Part shown: one piece after another, positions 36,688-47,947 of the stretch
Layout of the letters: each line of letters begins with the position of its first letter
Position numbering within the stretch: position 1 is the stretch's first letter
NCBI GenBank assembly: GCA_029891385.1
Contig: CM057228.1
Coordinates: 58,349,783 to 58,413,782, forward strand
Length of the DNA stretch: 64,000 nt
Origin: Erythroxylum novogranatense
Lineage: Eukaryota > Streptophyta > Magnoliopsida > Malpighiales > Erythroxylaceae
Direction: 5' to 3'
Translations under genes and position numbers: made by a program
The notes under the pieces: model-generated
Databases searched by the model: none
What the model was told of the DNA's origin: nothing
The model's input: the letters and a program-made list of their open reading frames with translations, nothing else

Positions 36688-39019
36688 CTCTATGATGCCC
36701 ACTGGATGCCTAAGAGATCGATCATCCAATTATAACACTATAGAAGTAGGCTTTAGACTCTTAACTCCTAATGATGCATAGACAGACTTAGGTGTCACAT
36801 TGATTGTCGCCCCTAGATGTAGCAAGGCTCCTCCTATGGTAACTTTTCCTATTGTGCACGAAATGGTGAAAGATCCAAGGTCTTGGCACTTAACGGGTAT
36901 TTAGGGTTTGAAAACTGTGGACACATTTAAGCTGACTTGTACTCTTTCATTAGGTCTAAACTTTCTTTTATTTGTGCACAAGTCCTTAAGATATTTAGCG
37001 TATGCAAGAACCCTTTTCACTAGATCAAGCAAAGGGATGTTGACTTCTACTTTCCCAAACAAGGCAATGACATCTTTCTCATGTTTAAAATCAGTCATCC
37101 TTTTGCTAAGCAAATAAGAATTGGGAAAAGGAAGGTCCTTAAGGCTTAGCTCCTTGTTGTTTGCTTCCTGGGCTCCTTGCTTACTTGATTTTGGGTTGGT
37201 TTTAGAGTGCGCTCCCCTACTCTTTAATTCGGACTTCTTTTCAGTCAAAAGTGATCTCTCTTTGGAACTTTCGAGCTTCTTGACTTCTTCATTTGTTGAA
37301 GGCAATTCTCTAATCTCAATCGCCTCTTCGTCTTCTCCCTCATCTTAATTTCTAAACCTCACTTGTTTCCCACTTCGGAGGGTTATAGCGTTCAAACTCT
37401 TGGGGTTCATAACAGTATTAGAGGGGATTATTCCATTGCTTCTTGCTTGGTTCTCACTTATGTTGTTCTATAATTGACTGACGTATGAGTTGATATTCTC
37501 AGTTTTTGTCTCCCATTGTTCCATTCTCTTTTCTAAAGCATTAAACTAAACAGCGATTTTAGAGGAATCCTATTTAATGAGATTGGCTATTGCATTGAAC
37601 TGGTTGTTGTACGAAGTTCTTTCCCCCTTAATCAGTGCCATCATATTATGCAGAAGGTTAGTGTCCTCCTTTAGTGGAACAGTCAAGGCTTGCTGTTGGT
37701 TGAGGAATTGGTTAGTGGAAGTACTAGCCCCTCTTCCTTGTTAAAATCTATTCGGGCCCCTTCCTTCTTCATTCCTCCAACTGAACCTAGGATTTGCCTT
37801 CCATCCCTCGTTATAGGTGTTGGAATAGGGTTCCCATTTCTGATTGGTCCGACCTTGACACACTGCAGACACTTTTTCATACCGATTGGGGAAAACACTA
37901 GATATGTGCATTACTGACCTATAAGTATCACAACTAGGCGCAGTAAAATCCATAGAAGATGTTGGGCGAGGCACACTCATGTTTTTCAGTTCTACAGTGA
38001 TGAAGGACAACTGTGAAGTTACTCTACTCTCCAAAGAGTCAACTTTAGACTCCAAACTCTCCATTCTTTTATGCTGCTGAAGATCCCAAATCATGGACAC
38101 CTCTAGTATCTCTCACACTATACTGTTGATGATTCAAAGCCATCTTCTTGATCAGATCCCATGCCTCCGTAGCTGTAAGGTCAATGAAAGAACCTCCCGA
38201 TGCCGCATCCAATATATCTTTATCTTGACTTTTCAGCCCATCATAAAAATATTTCACTAACTGCTCATCAGGTATCTAGTGATGGGGCCATATGAATAAC
38301 AGGTCTTAGAAGTAGTTCCAATAGTCATAGAGTGACTCATGATAATCTTGACATGCTGAATATATCTCGTTCCTCATTGATGAAGTTCTGGAGACCAGAA
38401 AATATTTCTCCAAGAATGCCTTCTTCAAATTGGCCTAACTATGGTAGGCATTTGCCACATGCCTTGGGAGGCTCATATACCACTCCCTTGCTTTTCCCTC
38501 CAATGATAGGTGAAAAGCCTTCCATAGCACTTGATCAAGCGAAGCTCCCACCAACTTCATACTCTGACAGATTATGGATAATGATTGCAAATGCATATAG
38601 GGATCTTCTCCTGTCAAGACATGAAATTTAGGAAGAGAGTTAATGAGCAATCCTTTAACTTCAAAATTCAAGTCAAAATTAGGACAAGCAACAGTAAATG
38701 GATCATAATTCACGTCAGAAGTGGTCGCTTCCCTAATGGTCCTTCTTCTTTGATTCCCAATATTCTCTCCAACTCGCTCATGCTCCCCATTACCTCCATT
38801 ATCACCATTCCTAGATTGGTTAGCATGAAAGTTATTGGAAGAAAGCTGGGTTTTTGGTCATTATCACTCTTTTTAATGAATCGCTCTCACTACTTGGCTC
38901 ACTAGACTCACCTTCAACAACTACCTTATTTCTCTCTTTTTCTTTCCTTTCCTTTCTAATTTTCTCAAATATCTCTCAATTTCAGGATAGAAAGGTAGAA
39001 GTTTAGTTTTCCGAGGCAT
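36688..39019 (-). pseudogene. Element G gag and protease N-terminal part, broken
   Basis: An ATG at 39019 gives MPRKTKL; an early frameshift follows. Retrotransposon gag domain near 38713-38435: NFEVKGLLINSLPKFH, EDPYMHLQSL, KAFHLSLEGKAREWY, then KYFYDGLKSQDKDILDAASGG with TATEAWDLIKKMA. Both blocks match Athila/Tat gag. After a linker, 37305-36901 carries the NIPLLDLVKRVLAYAKYLKDL pre-protease region. The protease core reads GALLHLGATINVTPKS; the expected LLDLGAS has His in place of the catalytic Asp (codon at 36819-36817). The reading continues across the B insertion to 15649. Several frameshifts and stops. Confidence 0.78.
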
Positions 39020-39413
39020 GCACAGGAACAATTCAAATGACAATAAGATGTAACAAAACTTACGTACAAGTGCAGTCAAATAAAAAGGCGAGATGTGATG
39101 GATGTAAGTGTATAGGTATATGAAAGTATGTGTGAGAGTAAAGTATGCAAGTAAAATGTGTATGTATCAAAAAGCAATAAAAGAAATATTCAAAACTATG
39201 TGGGTGCAAAAATGCTAAGTATGAAAAGTGCAAATATTCAGTATCTTTTTGTTTTGTATTTTCAAAATTTCAATGCTATGCAAAGAAAATGAAATCCTAT
39301 ACTATTGAAAAGTATGAAACTCAATTATCTAGAATGCAATCTAAAGAAAAAAGCTCCTAACCTTGCTTAGCAGCAAAATGACAAAAACTAACCTAGAGAA
39401 CCAATTATTTGGT

Positions 39414-39431
39414 TTCCCGACAACGACGCCA
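39414..39431 (-). other. Primer-binding-site region of element G
   Basis: Minus strand TGGCGTCGTTGTCGGGAA, three bases from the LTR. It is the variant of TGGCGCCGTTGCCGGGGA that follows the 5' LTR in many Athila/Tat elements. Confidence 0.75.
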
Positions 39432-39434
39432 TTT

Positions 39435-40783
39435 TGATTAGGACCTTAGTACTTTCCTTTGAAGGTCAAATCAAAAATAAAATCTAAGGATTGCAATATA
39501 GGATGCAACCTTGGGTCATCTCACTTAATCATAACCTAAAATAATGGACCTAAGCTAACCTATATGTCATGAAATGCAAGCTAAATTAGTAAGGAGGGGG
39601 TTTTGATCTTTGGAATTCTTAATAGAATTAAATTGAATCGCAAGAAAAGTGTGTGAAAAGTATTTTTGGATTTTTGGGTATAGCAAACGGAAAGATAAAG
39701 ACAATGATCAAATGGTGATAGTATCCTCTTGAAAATGAGCTTGGCTATCATAGTTCGAAATCAATTTTCGATGGGAGTGAAAATCACTAATTTTCAAATG
39801 ATAAACCTTAAAGAACTCTTTAAGTCCAAGGTCTTAATCAGTGAACTCCATTTCTTAAGACCTTGTTAAATGTCCTTAGTGTGTGTGGTGGGTAAGTCAA
39901 TGCAACAAGTCATTTTGGGATCTCAAATCAACTCATTATCAAACACAACTATGCAAGATAAAATAGATTCAACAATATCACAAATTGACATATATGAGAC
40001 TTCATATATTAAAGCTCCAAGTTTTACATCAACAAATCACAACCACACATTGAATATCCAACACTTGATTAAACTCTAATCAAGAATGTTCAACTACAAA
40101 TCACAAATCCTAAACCTAGGAGTTCATAAATCATAGTTAAACATGGATTAAGCTACTCCCCTTTTAATCCCATTGAACTCAAACCTTTGCTACATCTTCA
40201 AGAGGAAAAGAGATACTTAGCCACTCATAGCTCCAAGCAACTTCACAACCGAGAAGCAATCGTAACATCCCATGGTAGCAACCGACGATGGAAAGTGGAA
40301 GAAAATGGTATAAAGAGAGGGCGATGGTGTGTATGAAGATGGAGTAAGATGATGGAAGTGTCGATAAATGCATTTTTTTTCTCCAAAGTGTCAGCTTCCG
40401 TCTGATGCTTCTTGTTAGCCTAAAATAGGTCTTTTTCATCAAAAATGGGTCGATGGATCGGGTGCAACAGTGGGTTATTTTGCCAAAAATGGTCCAGGTT
40501 ATTGCTGATTCGAAGATTTCGCCGTGGTGAGAGGATGCGTTCACCGCGACAAACTTTTCCCAAAAGATTTAGTCAATCATCTTCAATTTTCACCGCGGCG
40601 CAAACATTACCTTCGCCGCGGCAAATTTTTTCTGAAAGGTTTCTTTAGTAAATATGTAGGTTTCGCCGCGATGATGCATTTACGTCGATGTTGTTGCAAC
40701 GAACTTGCCTGTTCAACTCCATTGACTTGTTAACTTATGCTCTTATGCTTCACTCCTTAGCTCTACTTCTTGAATCTCCTACA
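39435..40783 (-). repeat. 5' LTR of element G, about 1.35 kb
   Basis: TGATTAGGACC at the primer-site side and TCTCCTACA at the other end give TG...CA with similar terminal inverted bases (TAGGA/TCCTA). Beyond 40783, homology to the E leader begins immediately. Contains repeats with the CGCCGCGGCAAA core at 40508-40690. The right boundary is inferred from where E sequence starts; no second LTR was found to confirm it. Confidence 0.65.
40508..40690. repeat. CGCCGCGG-motif repeats in the G LTR
   Basis: TTCGCCGTGGTGAGA, TTCACCGCGACAAAC, TTCACCGCGGCGCAAAC, TTCGCCGCGGCAAAT and TTCGCCGCGATGATG follow one another at about 25-60-base spacing, the same motif as 14080-14800. Confidence 0.65.
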
Positions 40784-41055
40784 ATGATCCATGGTTGCAC
40801 CATCTTCAATATTACAGAAAATAGAAAAATGAAGCAGAGGAGGAAACATGACAATGATAGGGCACCCTCCTTGTTACAAAACAAACGAAGAAGACTTACA
40901 AGGTAAAACTATATTCTTTACACAACCAAAAGAGCAAAACATACACCATATATATTTCTATCACATAAAAATATGAAGAATACAAACTTTAATTGCCAAC
41001 CCATACATCACAGATAGGAACCAAAATCATGCAAAATAAAATAGTTCTGATACCA
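40784..41055 (-). other. Primer site and leader start, second unit of E
   Basis: Minus strand TGGTATCAGAAC (41055-41044) follows the LTR by two bases. The sequence down to 40784 matches the start of the A leader in reverse (CATGCATGATTTTGGTTCC-type, GTTGCTCTTTTGGTTGT) and the parallel E leader near 62830-63118. It stops abruptly at the G LTR end. Confidence 0.72.
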
Positions 41056-41070
41056 ATTGTTGGATCGAAA

Positions 41071-41372
41071 ACATAAGCATACTAGATTTGGCTAAAATAG
41101 TAGATTTCAAAAACTTTTTTCAAAATCAAAACACAATAGAATTTTTGTAACTAAATCAACATGTTTAATCCATACATGATACATATTAGAAAAATAAATA
41201 GCATCAATGATGATAGAAATTACATAAGCATACTAGATTTGGCTAAAACATTAGATTTCAAAAACTTTTTTCAAAATCAAAACACAGCAGAAGCGTTGTA
41301 ACTAAATCAACATGTTTAATCCATGCATGATACGTATTAGAAAAATAAATAGCATCAATGATGATAGAAATT
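41071..41372. repeat. 151-bp direct tandem duplication inside the E LTR
   Basis: ACATAAGCATACTAGATTTGG starts at 41071 and again at 41222; both copies run through AACATGTTTAATCCAT and GATGATAGAAATTA with few differences. The other E LTR (63131 on) has a single copy. Confidence 0.85.
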
Positions 41373-42589
41373 ATATCGACTCCTTACTACAACTTTAACT
41401 CCTCATTTTTGTATCCTCTCCTTATTAATGTATCCTCTCTTTGTTATTGTATCCTCGAATGATTCGATCTACCACTTGTTCTTCTTGGACAACTTGATTA
41501 ACAAGATTATTTAGTGGGAAAGGAGAAGAAATATGGAAGAGATTTTTCTTTGTTGAAAGAAGACAAAAATGAGACTCTTCTCATTCAAGTTTCAGCTAAC
41601 TTATGCAAGAGAGGAGATAGTGAGTCAAAAATGCAAGAACACCTTCTCAATTTCGATTAAACATGAAAGAAAGAAGTGATGTGCATCCAATGCATCACTT
41701 CATTATTTAATCAATCATAAAGAAGCTAATAAATGAAACTCTTCTCATTTGTTTAAGATGGCTATATGAAAAGACCATTAACCTAAATGAGACCCTCTCA
41801 TTTTCGGTTATGAGATGAAAGAAGGGAGAGAGTACATCAAATGTACCTCCTCCTTTCTTTAATCAAATGAATGCTAAAAGGTCACGTCATCATTAAAAGA
41901 AAACCATTAAACCGTTTAATGATAAGGTCATTAGTCCATTTAATGATAATGAAGCATGACAAAAACCATCTTAAATTTAGCAATTCAATGTTAAATGTGC
42001 AACTGCACATTTAGTTATAAAATCGAAATTTGCCCTCCTTTTATCTTTAATAACTTTGTTTCAATTTAATTAATCTAATTAATCAAATCAAACCAAAGTC
42101 TAGCCCAATATTAAATGTTCATTTGGGCTTCTAATTAACAATTAATTAGTGTAAGCCCAACATTTAATCATAGGCCTTAAAAACTCTATTTATATTTCTT
42201 ACTTTTCTTGATAACGTTCCTAGAAGCCAAGTGGGGAATTCAATTAGACTTGTATAGTTCAAGCTCTAATAGGCCCAGAATTAATTTAATCTCATTAGAA
42301 TTAAATCCAAATTGTTAACCAAATGTCATTCTATTAAAAACAATTAGTTGAATTTTTGAATTACTAAATATTATAAGAAAAAATATTTCAAATAAGATAT
42401 CCAATTGCAAACTTTATTATGAAGCATATTATAGCCATCCACATAATAAAAAGTAAAATTGTCGTCTTGCCCTTATGTTGGCTTTTCCTTCTAGATCTCC
42501 CATTTTACTCTATATGGTGATTAACACACAAGATCTCATCTTGGTGTTAATACTTGATGGATAGCTAGTCCATCAAGCTACTGGCGCTA

Positions 42590-42594
42590 GTTTA
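42590..42594. repeat. TSD of element C (GTTTA), left copy
   Basis: GTTTA here and at 60423-60427 flank TGTTAAGTC...GATTCACTTCA exactly. Confidence 0.92.
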
Positions 42595-43562
42595 TGTTAA
42601 GTCAAAATGACTTTACATAAATATGATTTTGATGTATAACAAAAAGAGATCAAATACAAAGAAAAACAAAACAGACGAAGTTGTACACAGACAAACTCAG
42701 ACATAGACGAAGTTGAAATAACTGAAGTCGGACACGATTTATTACAGCACGAAGTTGAAATAGCTGAAGTCGGAACGATGATCGCATTTGTTGAAAAGTT
42801 GAACGATTAACGCAGACGCAGATGCAAAAGTGACGCAGAGCCTTGAGTAAAAGAAGCAGACGCAAGAGTCAGTTCGAGTTAGTTACAAAACTCAACTGAT
42901 TAACCGTTTCTTTCAAGATTCAAGATTCAAGAATCAAGAAGCAGTTGGAGACGAAGGCTATAAATACAAGTCGAAGTCGAAGATTGCAAAGTTACAAAAA
43001 AGTGAGATACACACATAAAGAGTTACAAAAAGCTACATACTTACAGATACTTACACGAAATAGCGAGAAAAATTACTACGTGAAAAAGTGATTTAGTTGA
43101 GTGCTATTTTTCTGTAACAAAGTGTTCAAATATTTTTCCGAGAAGAAAAGTTGTACAGATAGCCTGCAGAGGCTAAGTGTGAAAGAATACTGGTTGTAGA
43201 GACCTGAAGAGGCTCGTGGAAAGAATACTTGTAACGATTGAAGAGATAGTGAAATCTCATAAGAAACTCTGAGGACTGGACGTAGCCCACAGTTTGGGGT
43301 GAACCAAGATAAATCTTCGTGTCTACCACTCTTACTCTCTATCTCTATTTTAGTTTCAAAATTTATCATTACTTAGTTTTTATATATATAGTATTGAAAA
43401 TTTTGATTAATCAGAATCTATAAAAATTCTGTAAAGAATTTTACTTCTAACAAATAGTTTTCAAAAGATCTATAAAAAAAGGGGAATACACAATTCAACC
43501 CCCCCTTCTCGTGCATTCTAATATCGTTTTCTAAGTGCTGTATTAACGTGTGATTCACTTCA
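42595..43562 (+). repeat. 5' LTR of element C, 968 bp
   Basis: TGTTAAGTC to CACTTCA. Pairs with 50470-50687 plus 59629-60422. Contains AAGATTCAAGATTCAAGAATCAAG-type repeats at about 42910-42940 just upstream of the TATA box. Confidence 0.92.
42958..42966 (+). promoter_or_regulatory. TATA box in the C LTR
   Basis: CTATAAATA, about 20 bases after the TTCAAGAA/CAAGAA repeats; the equivalent box lies at 59829-59837 in the 3' LTR. By position it would start genomic RNA near 42990. Confidence 0.65.
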
Positions 43563-43564
43563 AT

Positions 43565-43580
43565 TGGTATCAGAGCGAGG
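43565..43580 (+). other. Primer-binding site of element C
   Basis: TGGTATCAGAGCGAGG, two bases after the LTR; Met-tRNA type. Confidence 0.88.
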
Positions 43581-43619
43581 TATCCAAGAATCACTTTGGC
43601 GAAGTGTGGATTAAAGATA

Positions 43620-45060
43620 ATGGCGGAATCACATGTATACATCGCTGAAAGAGCCTCAGTCACTAGACCTCCTGTATTCAACGGAGAAGACTATCACTAT
43701 TAGAAAGATAGGATGCGATTATTCATCGAATCTACTCATGTCGACCTTTGGGACGTAATAGAGAACGGACCCTATACACCCGTAGATGAAGAAGGCAATT
43801 CTATTCCACGGAACAGATGGACGGCTGATCAGAAAGCAAGAATACAGCTAAATTCAAAGGCGAAATTTTTCTTGACGTGTGCCCTAAGCAGGAGCGAGTA
43901 CGACAAAGTCCACGGATGCGACACTGCAAAAGAGATGTGGGACACATTGTCCATTGCCCACGAAGGCACAAGCTAAGTTAAAGAATCCAAGATAAGTATT
44001 CTTGTGCACCAATATGAACTTTTCAGGATGGAAGACGAAGAATCTATTGATCAAATGTTTGGAAGATTTCAAACAATTGTCAATGGATTGAAAGCTCTTG
44101 GAAGGACGTACAACAATCAAGATCATGTTCGAAAGATTCTAAGAAGTCTTCCTAAGAGATGGAGACCTAAAGTTACTACGGTGCAAGAAGCCAAAGACTT
44201 GAGCGAGTTAAAGCTGGATGAGTTGCTGGGATCTTTGAAGATTCATGAAATTGAACTCAACGCTGAAGACAAGCCCAAGCGGGACAAGTCGATAGCACTG
44301 AAGGCCGGACAGAAGAATCATAAGACTCAGAGAAGGAGGAAGTCATCAAAAGCGTTGAAAATTGAAGAATCAAGGATGACAACTCCACCAATCGAATCGA
44401 GTCAAGTGATGAAGTTGGCGAATTATCTTTCATCTCGTAAAGATAAGACGATGTGGAAGAAGAAGCCCAGAGGGAATCAGACATTCAGAAAGATTGGGAA
44501 AGATGAAGCTAAACCAGAGAAGTCTTCTATTATCTGCTACGAGTGCAATCAGCCTGGACACTACAAGTCCGAATGTCCTACTCTCAAGAAGAAACCAAAG
44601 AAGAGTAGAGAAGGCAAGAAAAGCATGATGGCAACTTGGGAGGACCTAGATTCATCCGAATCGGATCTGAGTTACGAGTCATCGAACATCTGAACATCTG
44701 CCTGATGGCCGAGGAAGATAGTGAAGAGGAGGTAAAATCTGACTACGATAATTTGCATGATGCCTACTCAGAATTGTTAGAAGATTCTCATGCTATTCTA
44801 AAATAGTACAAGCTGTTAAAGAAAAAGTATGTAGAAAATATTAGACATACTGAGGTAATAGAGAGAAAATATTTGTTTAAAGAAATAATTAGAAGATAAA
44901 AGGAAGTTTGTAGCGGATCGGAAGAGATCAATCAACTTAAACTAAGGATTAAGAATTTATCGGTGATTTAGCTACTTTCACGAGAAAGTACAAAGAAAAT
45001 GAATGAAATGCTTGGAAAATGTAGACATCAAGTGATAAAATTTGGATTAGGGTTTACAGA
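43620..45060 (+). pseudogene. Element C gag, two early stops and frameshifts
   Basis: MAESHVYIAERASVTRPPVF at 43620, homologous to B gag. In-frame TAG near 43700 stands where B has Trp (YHYWKDRM), and TAA near 43974 where B has Gln (TNQVKES); the same frame then runs to about 44690. Contains KEMWDTLSIAHEG, DQMFGRFQTI, the zinc knuckle CYECNQPGHYKSEC near 44536-44577, and an acidic ATWEDLDSSESD tail. The coiled-coil-like C-terminal part (to about 45060, MNEMLGKCRH) is broken by several indels. Confidence 0.85.
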
Positions 45061-47692
45061 AACAAGACTCGATCTTGTAAAAATCATCCTTGAAAAAGGA
45101 AATTATAGGATATTTCATTTTAATCAACGTCCTAGTTATATGCATCAAAAATCACATCATACCAAAAAAAATTTGGGTACCAAAAAATAAAATAGTTTCT
45201 CCTGCAGATATCCTTCCTTGGAAGATACGGCAAGCACCATTGGTATTTAGACAGTGGATGCTCGCAACACATGACGGGAAGAGGGTCTATGTTCCTAGAC
45301 CTTCAGTATAAGAAGGGAGGATCGGTAACTTTCGGAGACAACCAGCAGGGAAAAATTATTGGAATCGGGAAAATAGAAAGTTACAGAATGAAAAAGGAAT
45401 GTCCGTAGCCAGTATCAGGAGTGACCATGGTGGAGAGTTTGAAAATGAGAAGTTTAGAGTATTCTGTGAGGAGAATGGAATTTCCCACAACTTCTCAGCC
45501 CCTAGAACTCCACAACATAATGGAGTTGTTGAAAGGAAGAATAGGACGATTCAAGAGATGGCAAGGACCATGCTATGTGAGATGAATCTTCCTAAGTATT
45601 TCAAGGAAGGCGTGAATCTGAGATGCTATATTCAGAATAGAATTCTGTTGCGACCTATGTTGAAGAAGACTCCTTATGAGTTATGGAATGGAAGAAGACC
45701 AAGCATATCTTACTTTCATCCATTCAGGTGCAAATGTTCCATTCTGAATACAAAAGAGCTGTTGGATAAATTAGATTCGAAGACCTATCTAGGAATCTTT
45801 CTAGGCTACTCATCATCGTCTAAGGCATTTCGAGTTTACAACCTTACTTCAAAGACTGTTGAAGAGACCATCCATGTCAAGTTTGATGATAGTTCTCAAC
45901 CCCATAAGGAAGATGACATGGAGAATGAAGGTCCTTCAAAGAACTTAGATGATACCACAGAAACTCCTTCATCAGACACACATGAGAACAAAATTGAGGA
46001 TATTCCTGAAACTATTGAACTAAGACGAAATTGGAAGTATAAAAGTTCCCATCCAGAAGAGTTAATTATCGATGAGACCTCAGAAGGAGTTAGGACAAGG
46101 TCCAGATTTAGAAGAGAAGCTAATGTAGCTTTTATCTCTAAAGTAGAACCTAAGAAGGTTGAGGAAGCTCTTCAAGACGAAGCTTGGGTGTTAGCCATGC
46201 AAGAGGAGCTGAATCAATTTTCTAGGAATAACGTCTGGTCCTTAGTTCCGAAACCATCTAAGAAATCTATTATAGGAACCAGATGGGTTTTTAAGAATAA
46301 GTTAGACGAATAAGGTAGAGTGAGTCGAAATAAGGCTAGATTAGTAGCACAAGGCTATAACCAGCAAGAAGGAATAGACTACAATGAAACATATGCTCCA
46401 ATAGCGAGACTTGAAGCTATAAGGATTTTGTTGGCATATGCGATCTGCCATGATATAAAGTTGTTTCAGATGGATGTGAAGAGTGCATTTTTGAATGGCT
46501 TTATAGATGAAGAGGTGTATGTGAAACAACCACCTGGCTTCGAAGATGTTAAAAAAACCCAGATTATGTCTATAGACTTCATAAAGCCTTATACGGCCTG
46601 AAGGAAGCTCCTAGAGCTTGGTATGATCGTCTGAGTACCTTTTTAATAGAAAATGGTTTCAGTAGAGGTCAAGTTGATAAGATGCTCTTTAGGAAGAATT
46701 TTCAGAATGATTTTATCTTAGTACAGATCTACGTTGATGATATCATTTTTGGTGCTACTTCAAAAGAGGTTTGCTTGAAGTTTGAGAGTCTAATGAAGAA
46801 AGAATTTGAAATGAGTATGATGGGTGAGTTAAAGTTCTTTCTTGGGTTGCAAGTTAAGCAAACCGAAGAGAAGATCTTCATTCATCAACAAAAGTATGTG
46901 AAAGAGTTGTTGAATAAATTTGATATGAATAATGTTAAGCCTATGGCAACTCCGATGCATCCTTTAAACCTTTTGTCGAAAGATGAACTTGGTAAGAAGG
47001 TGGATCAAACCCTATATAGAGGGATGATCGGTTCTTTACTGTATCTTACTGCAAGTAGACTTGATATTTTGTTCAGTGTATGCTTGTGTGCAAGATTTCA
47101 AGTCGATCCTAGAGAGTCTCATTTTATTGTTGTTAAAAGAATTTTGAGATATCTCGCAGGTACTACTGATCTTTGCTTAATGTTTGAGAAAGGTAAAGAT
47201 TTCAGGTTAATCGGATATTGCGATGCGGACTATGCCGGAGATAGAATCGAAAGGAAGAGCACAAGTGGAGGATGTCACTTTCTTGGAGGAAATCTAGTCT
47301 CCTGGTCAAGCAAGAGACAAAGCTCAATTGCTCTATCAACCGTTGAGGCAGAATATATGTCTGCCGCAAGTTGCTGCTCACATACATTGTGGATTAAGTA
47401 TCAACTCGAAGACTATTCAGTTCAAGAAGAGAAGATTCCAATCTATTGCGACAACACCAGTGCAATCAATCTATCAATGAATCCAATTCAGCATTCCAGA
47501 GTGAAGCATATAGAAGTCAGACATCACTTCCTGAGAGACTATGTTCAGAAGACAGTGGTGCTTCTACAGTTCATTGAAACAGAGCTTTAGTGGGCATATA
47601 TCTTCACTAAACCACTAAGTGAAGAACGGTTCCAGAAGATAAGACGCAACCTTAACATGGTTATGTTAAGTGAACGGTCAGGATTAAAGTAA
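45060..47692 (+). pseudogene. Element C pol, integrase core partly deleted
   Basis: Protease LDSGCSQHMTG near 45252 keeps its Asp. About ten codons after GKIIGIGKI-type sequence (near 45350) it jumps to KLQNEKGMSVASIRSDHGG (near 45385). The zinc finger and first catalytic Asp of integrase are therefore missing; SDHGGEFE and NGVVERKNR remain. RT: AMQEELNQF, stop TAA at 46311-46313, ARLVAQGYNQQEGIDY, FQMDVKSAFLNG, frameshift near 46550, then a long clean frame 46682-47590 with IYVDDIIFGA, LCLMFEKGKDF, RNase H CDADYAGD, EAEYMSAA and CDNTSAINL. TAG at 47588-47590 replaces the Gln codon present in D (ETELQW). The final stop is at 47690-47692. Confidence 0.87.
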
Positions 47693-47947
47693 CGTCAAAA
47701 CTAACGACGTTAATTACTGATGAGATTCTGTTGGTAACTTCTCTCACAAGGAAGATTTTTGAGGGAAAAATCTTATAATATCGAGGTTCTTAATGATTCT
47801 AGAACTCACCGGACTATAATCCTACAAGTAGACTGAAGGTGAAATTATTGCAGTCTTTTCATCATCTCTTGACGGTTCATTTACGCTTTCTGATTCTCTC
47901 AAACATCTCACTCAAAAGCTCTCCGGAAGGCGGTTTTGCTCTACACA

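Larger units (their letters stand above)
12600..40783 (-). mobile_element. Element G: Athila/Tat-like Ty3/gypsy retrotransposon, interrupted by B
   Basis: Read on the minus strand: an LTR at 40783-39435, a TGGCGTCGTTGTCGGG primer-site motif, gag and protease (39019-36688), continuation of the same protease frame beyond the B insertion (15649-15100), a GTGTGGGGGAG purine tract near 15060, a GC-rich repeat patch, a second ORF (13992-12853), and CATTGAGGACAAT with a GTAGGGGAGG tract near 12610. The last two motifs are typical of Athila/Tat 3' regions. No RT, RNase H or integrase is seen, so the copy is deleted or a non-autonomous type. The 3' LTR was not located; the left boundary given is approximate. 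Confidence 0.7.
41058..42594 (-). repeat. Middle LTR of element E, piece 1
   Basis: Starts TGTTGGATCGAAAAC, the reverse-complement end of the A-family LTR. It breaks at 42594 where C begins and resumes at 60428. Both pieces total about 2.21 kb, or about 2.06 kb without the internal 151-bp duplication, in line with A. Confidence 0.82.

Noticed and set aside
41071..41372. Possible CRISPR or satellite array from adjacent direct repeats
   Set aside because: Only two copies without spacers; a simple tandem duplication in an LTR.
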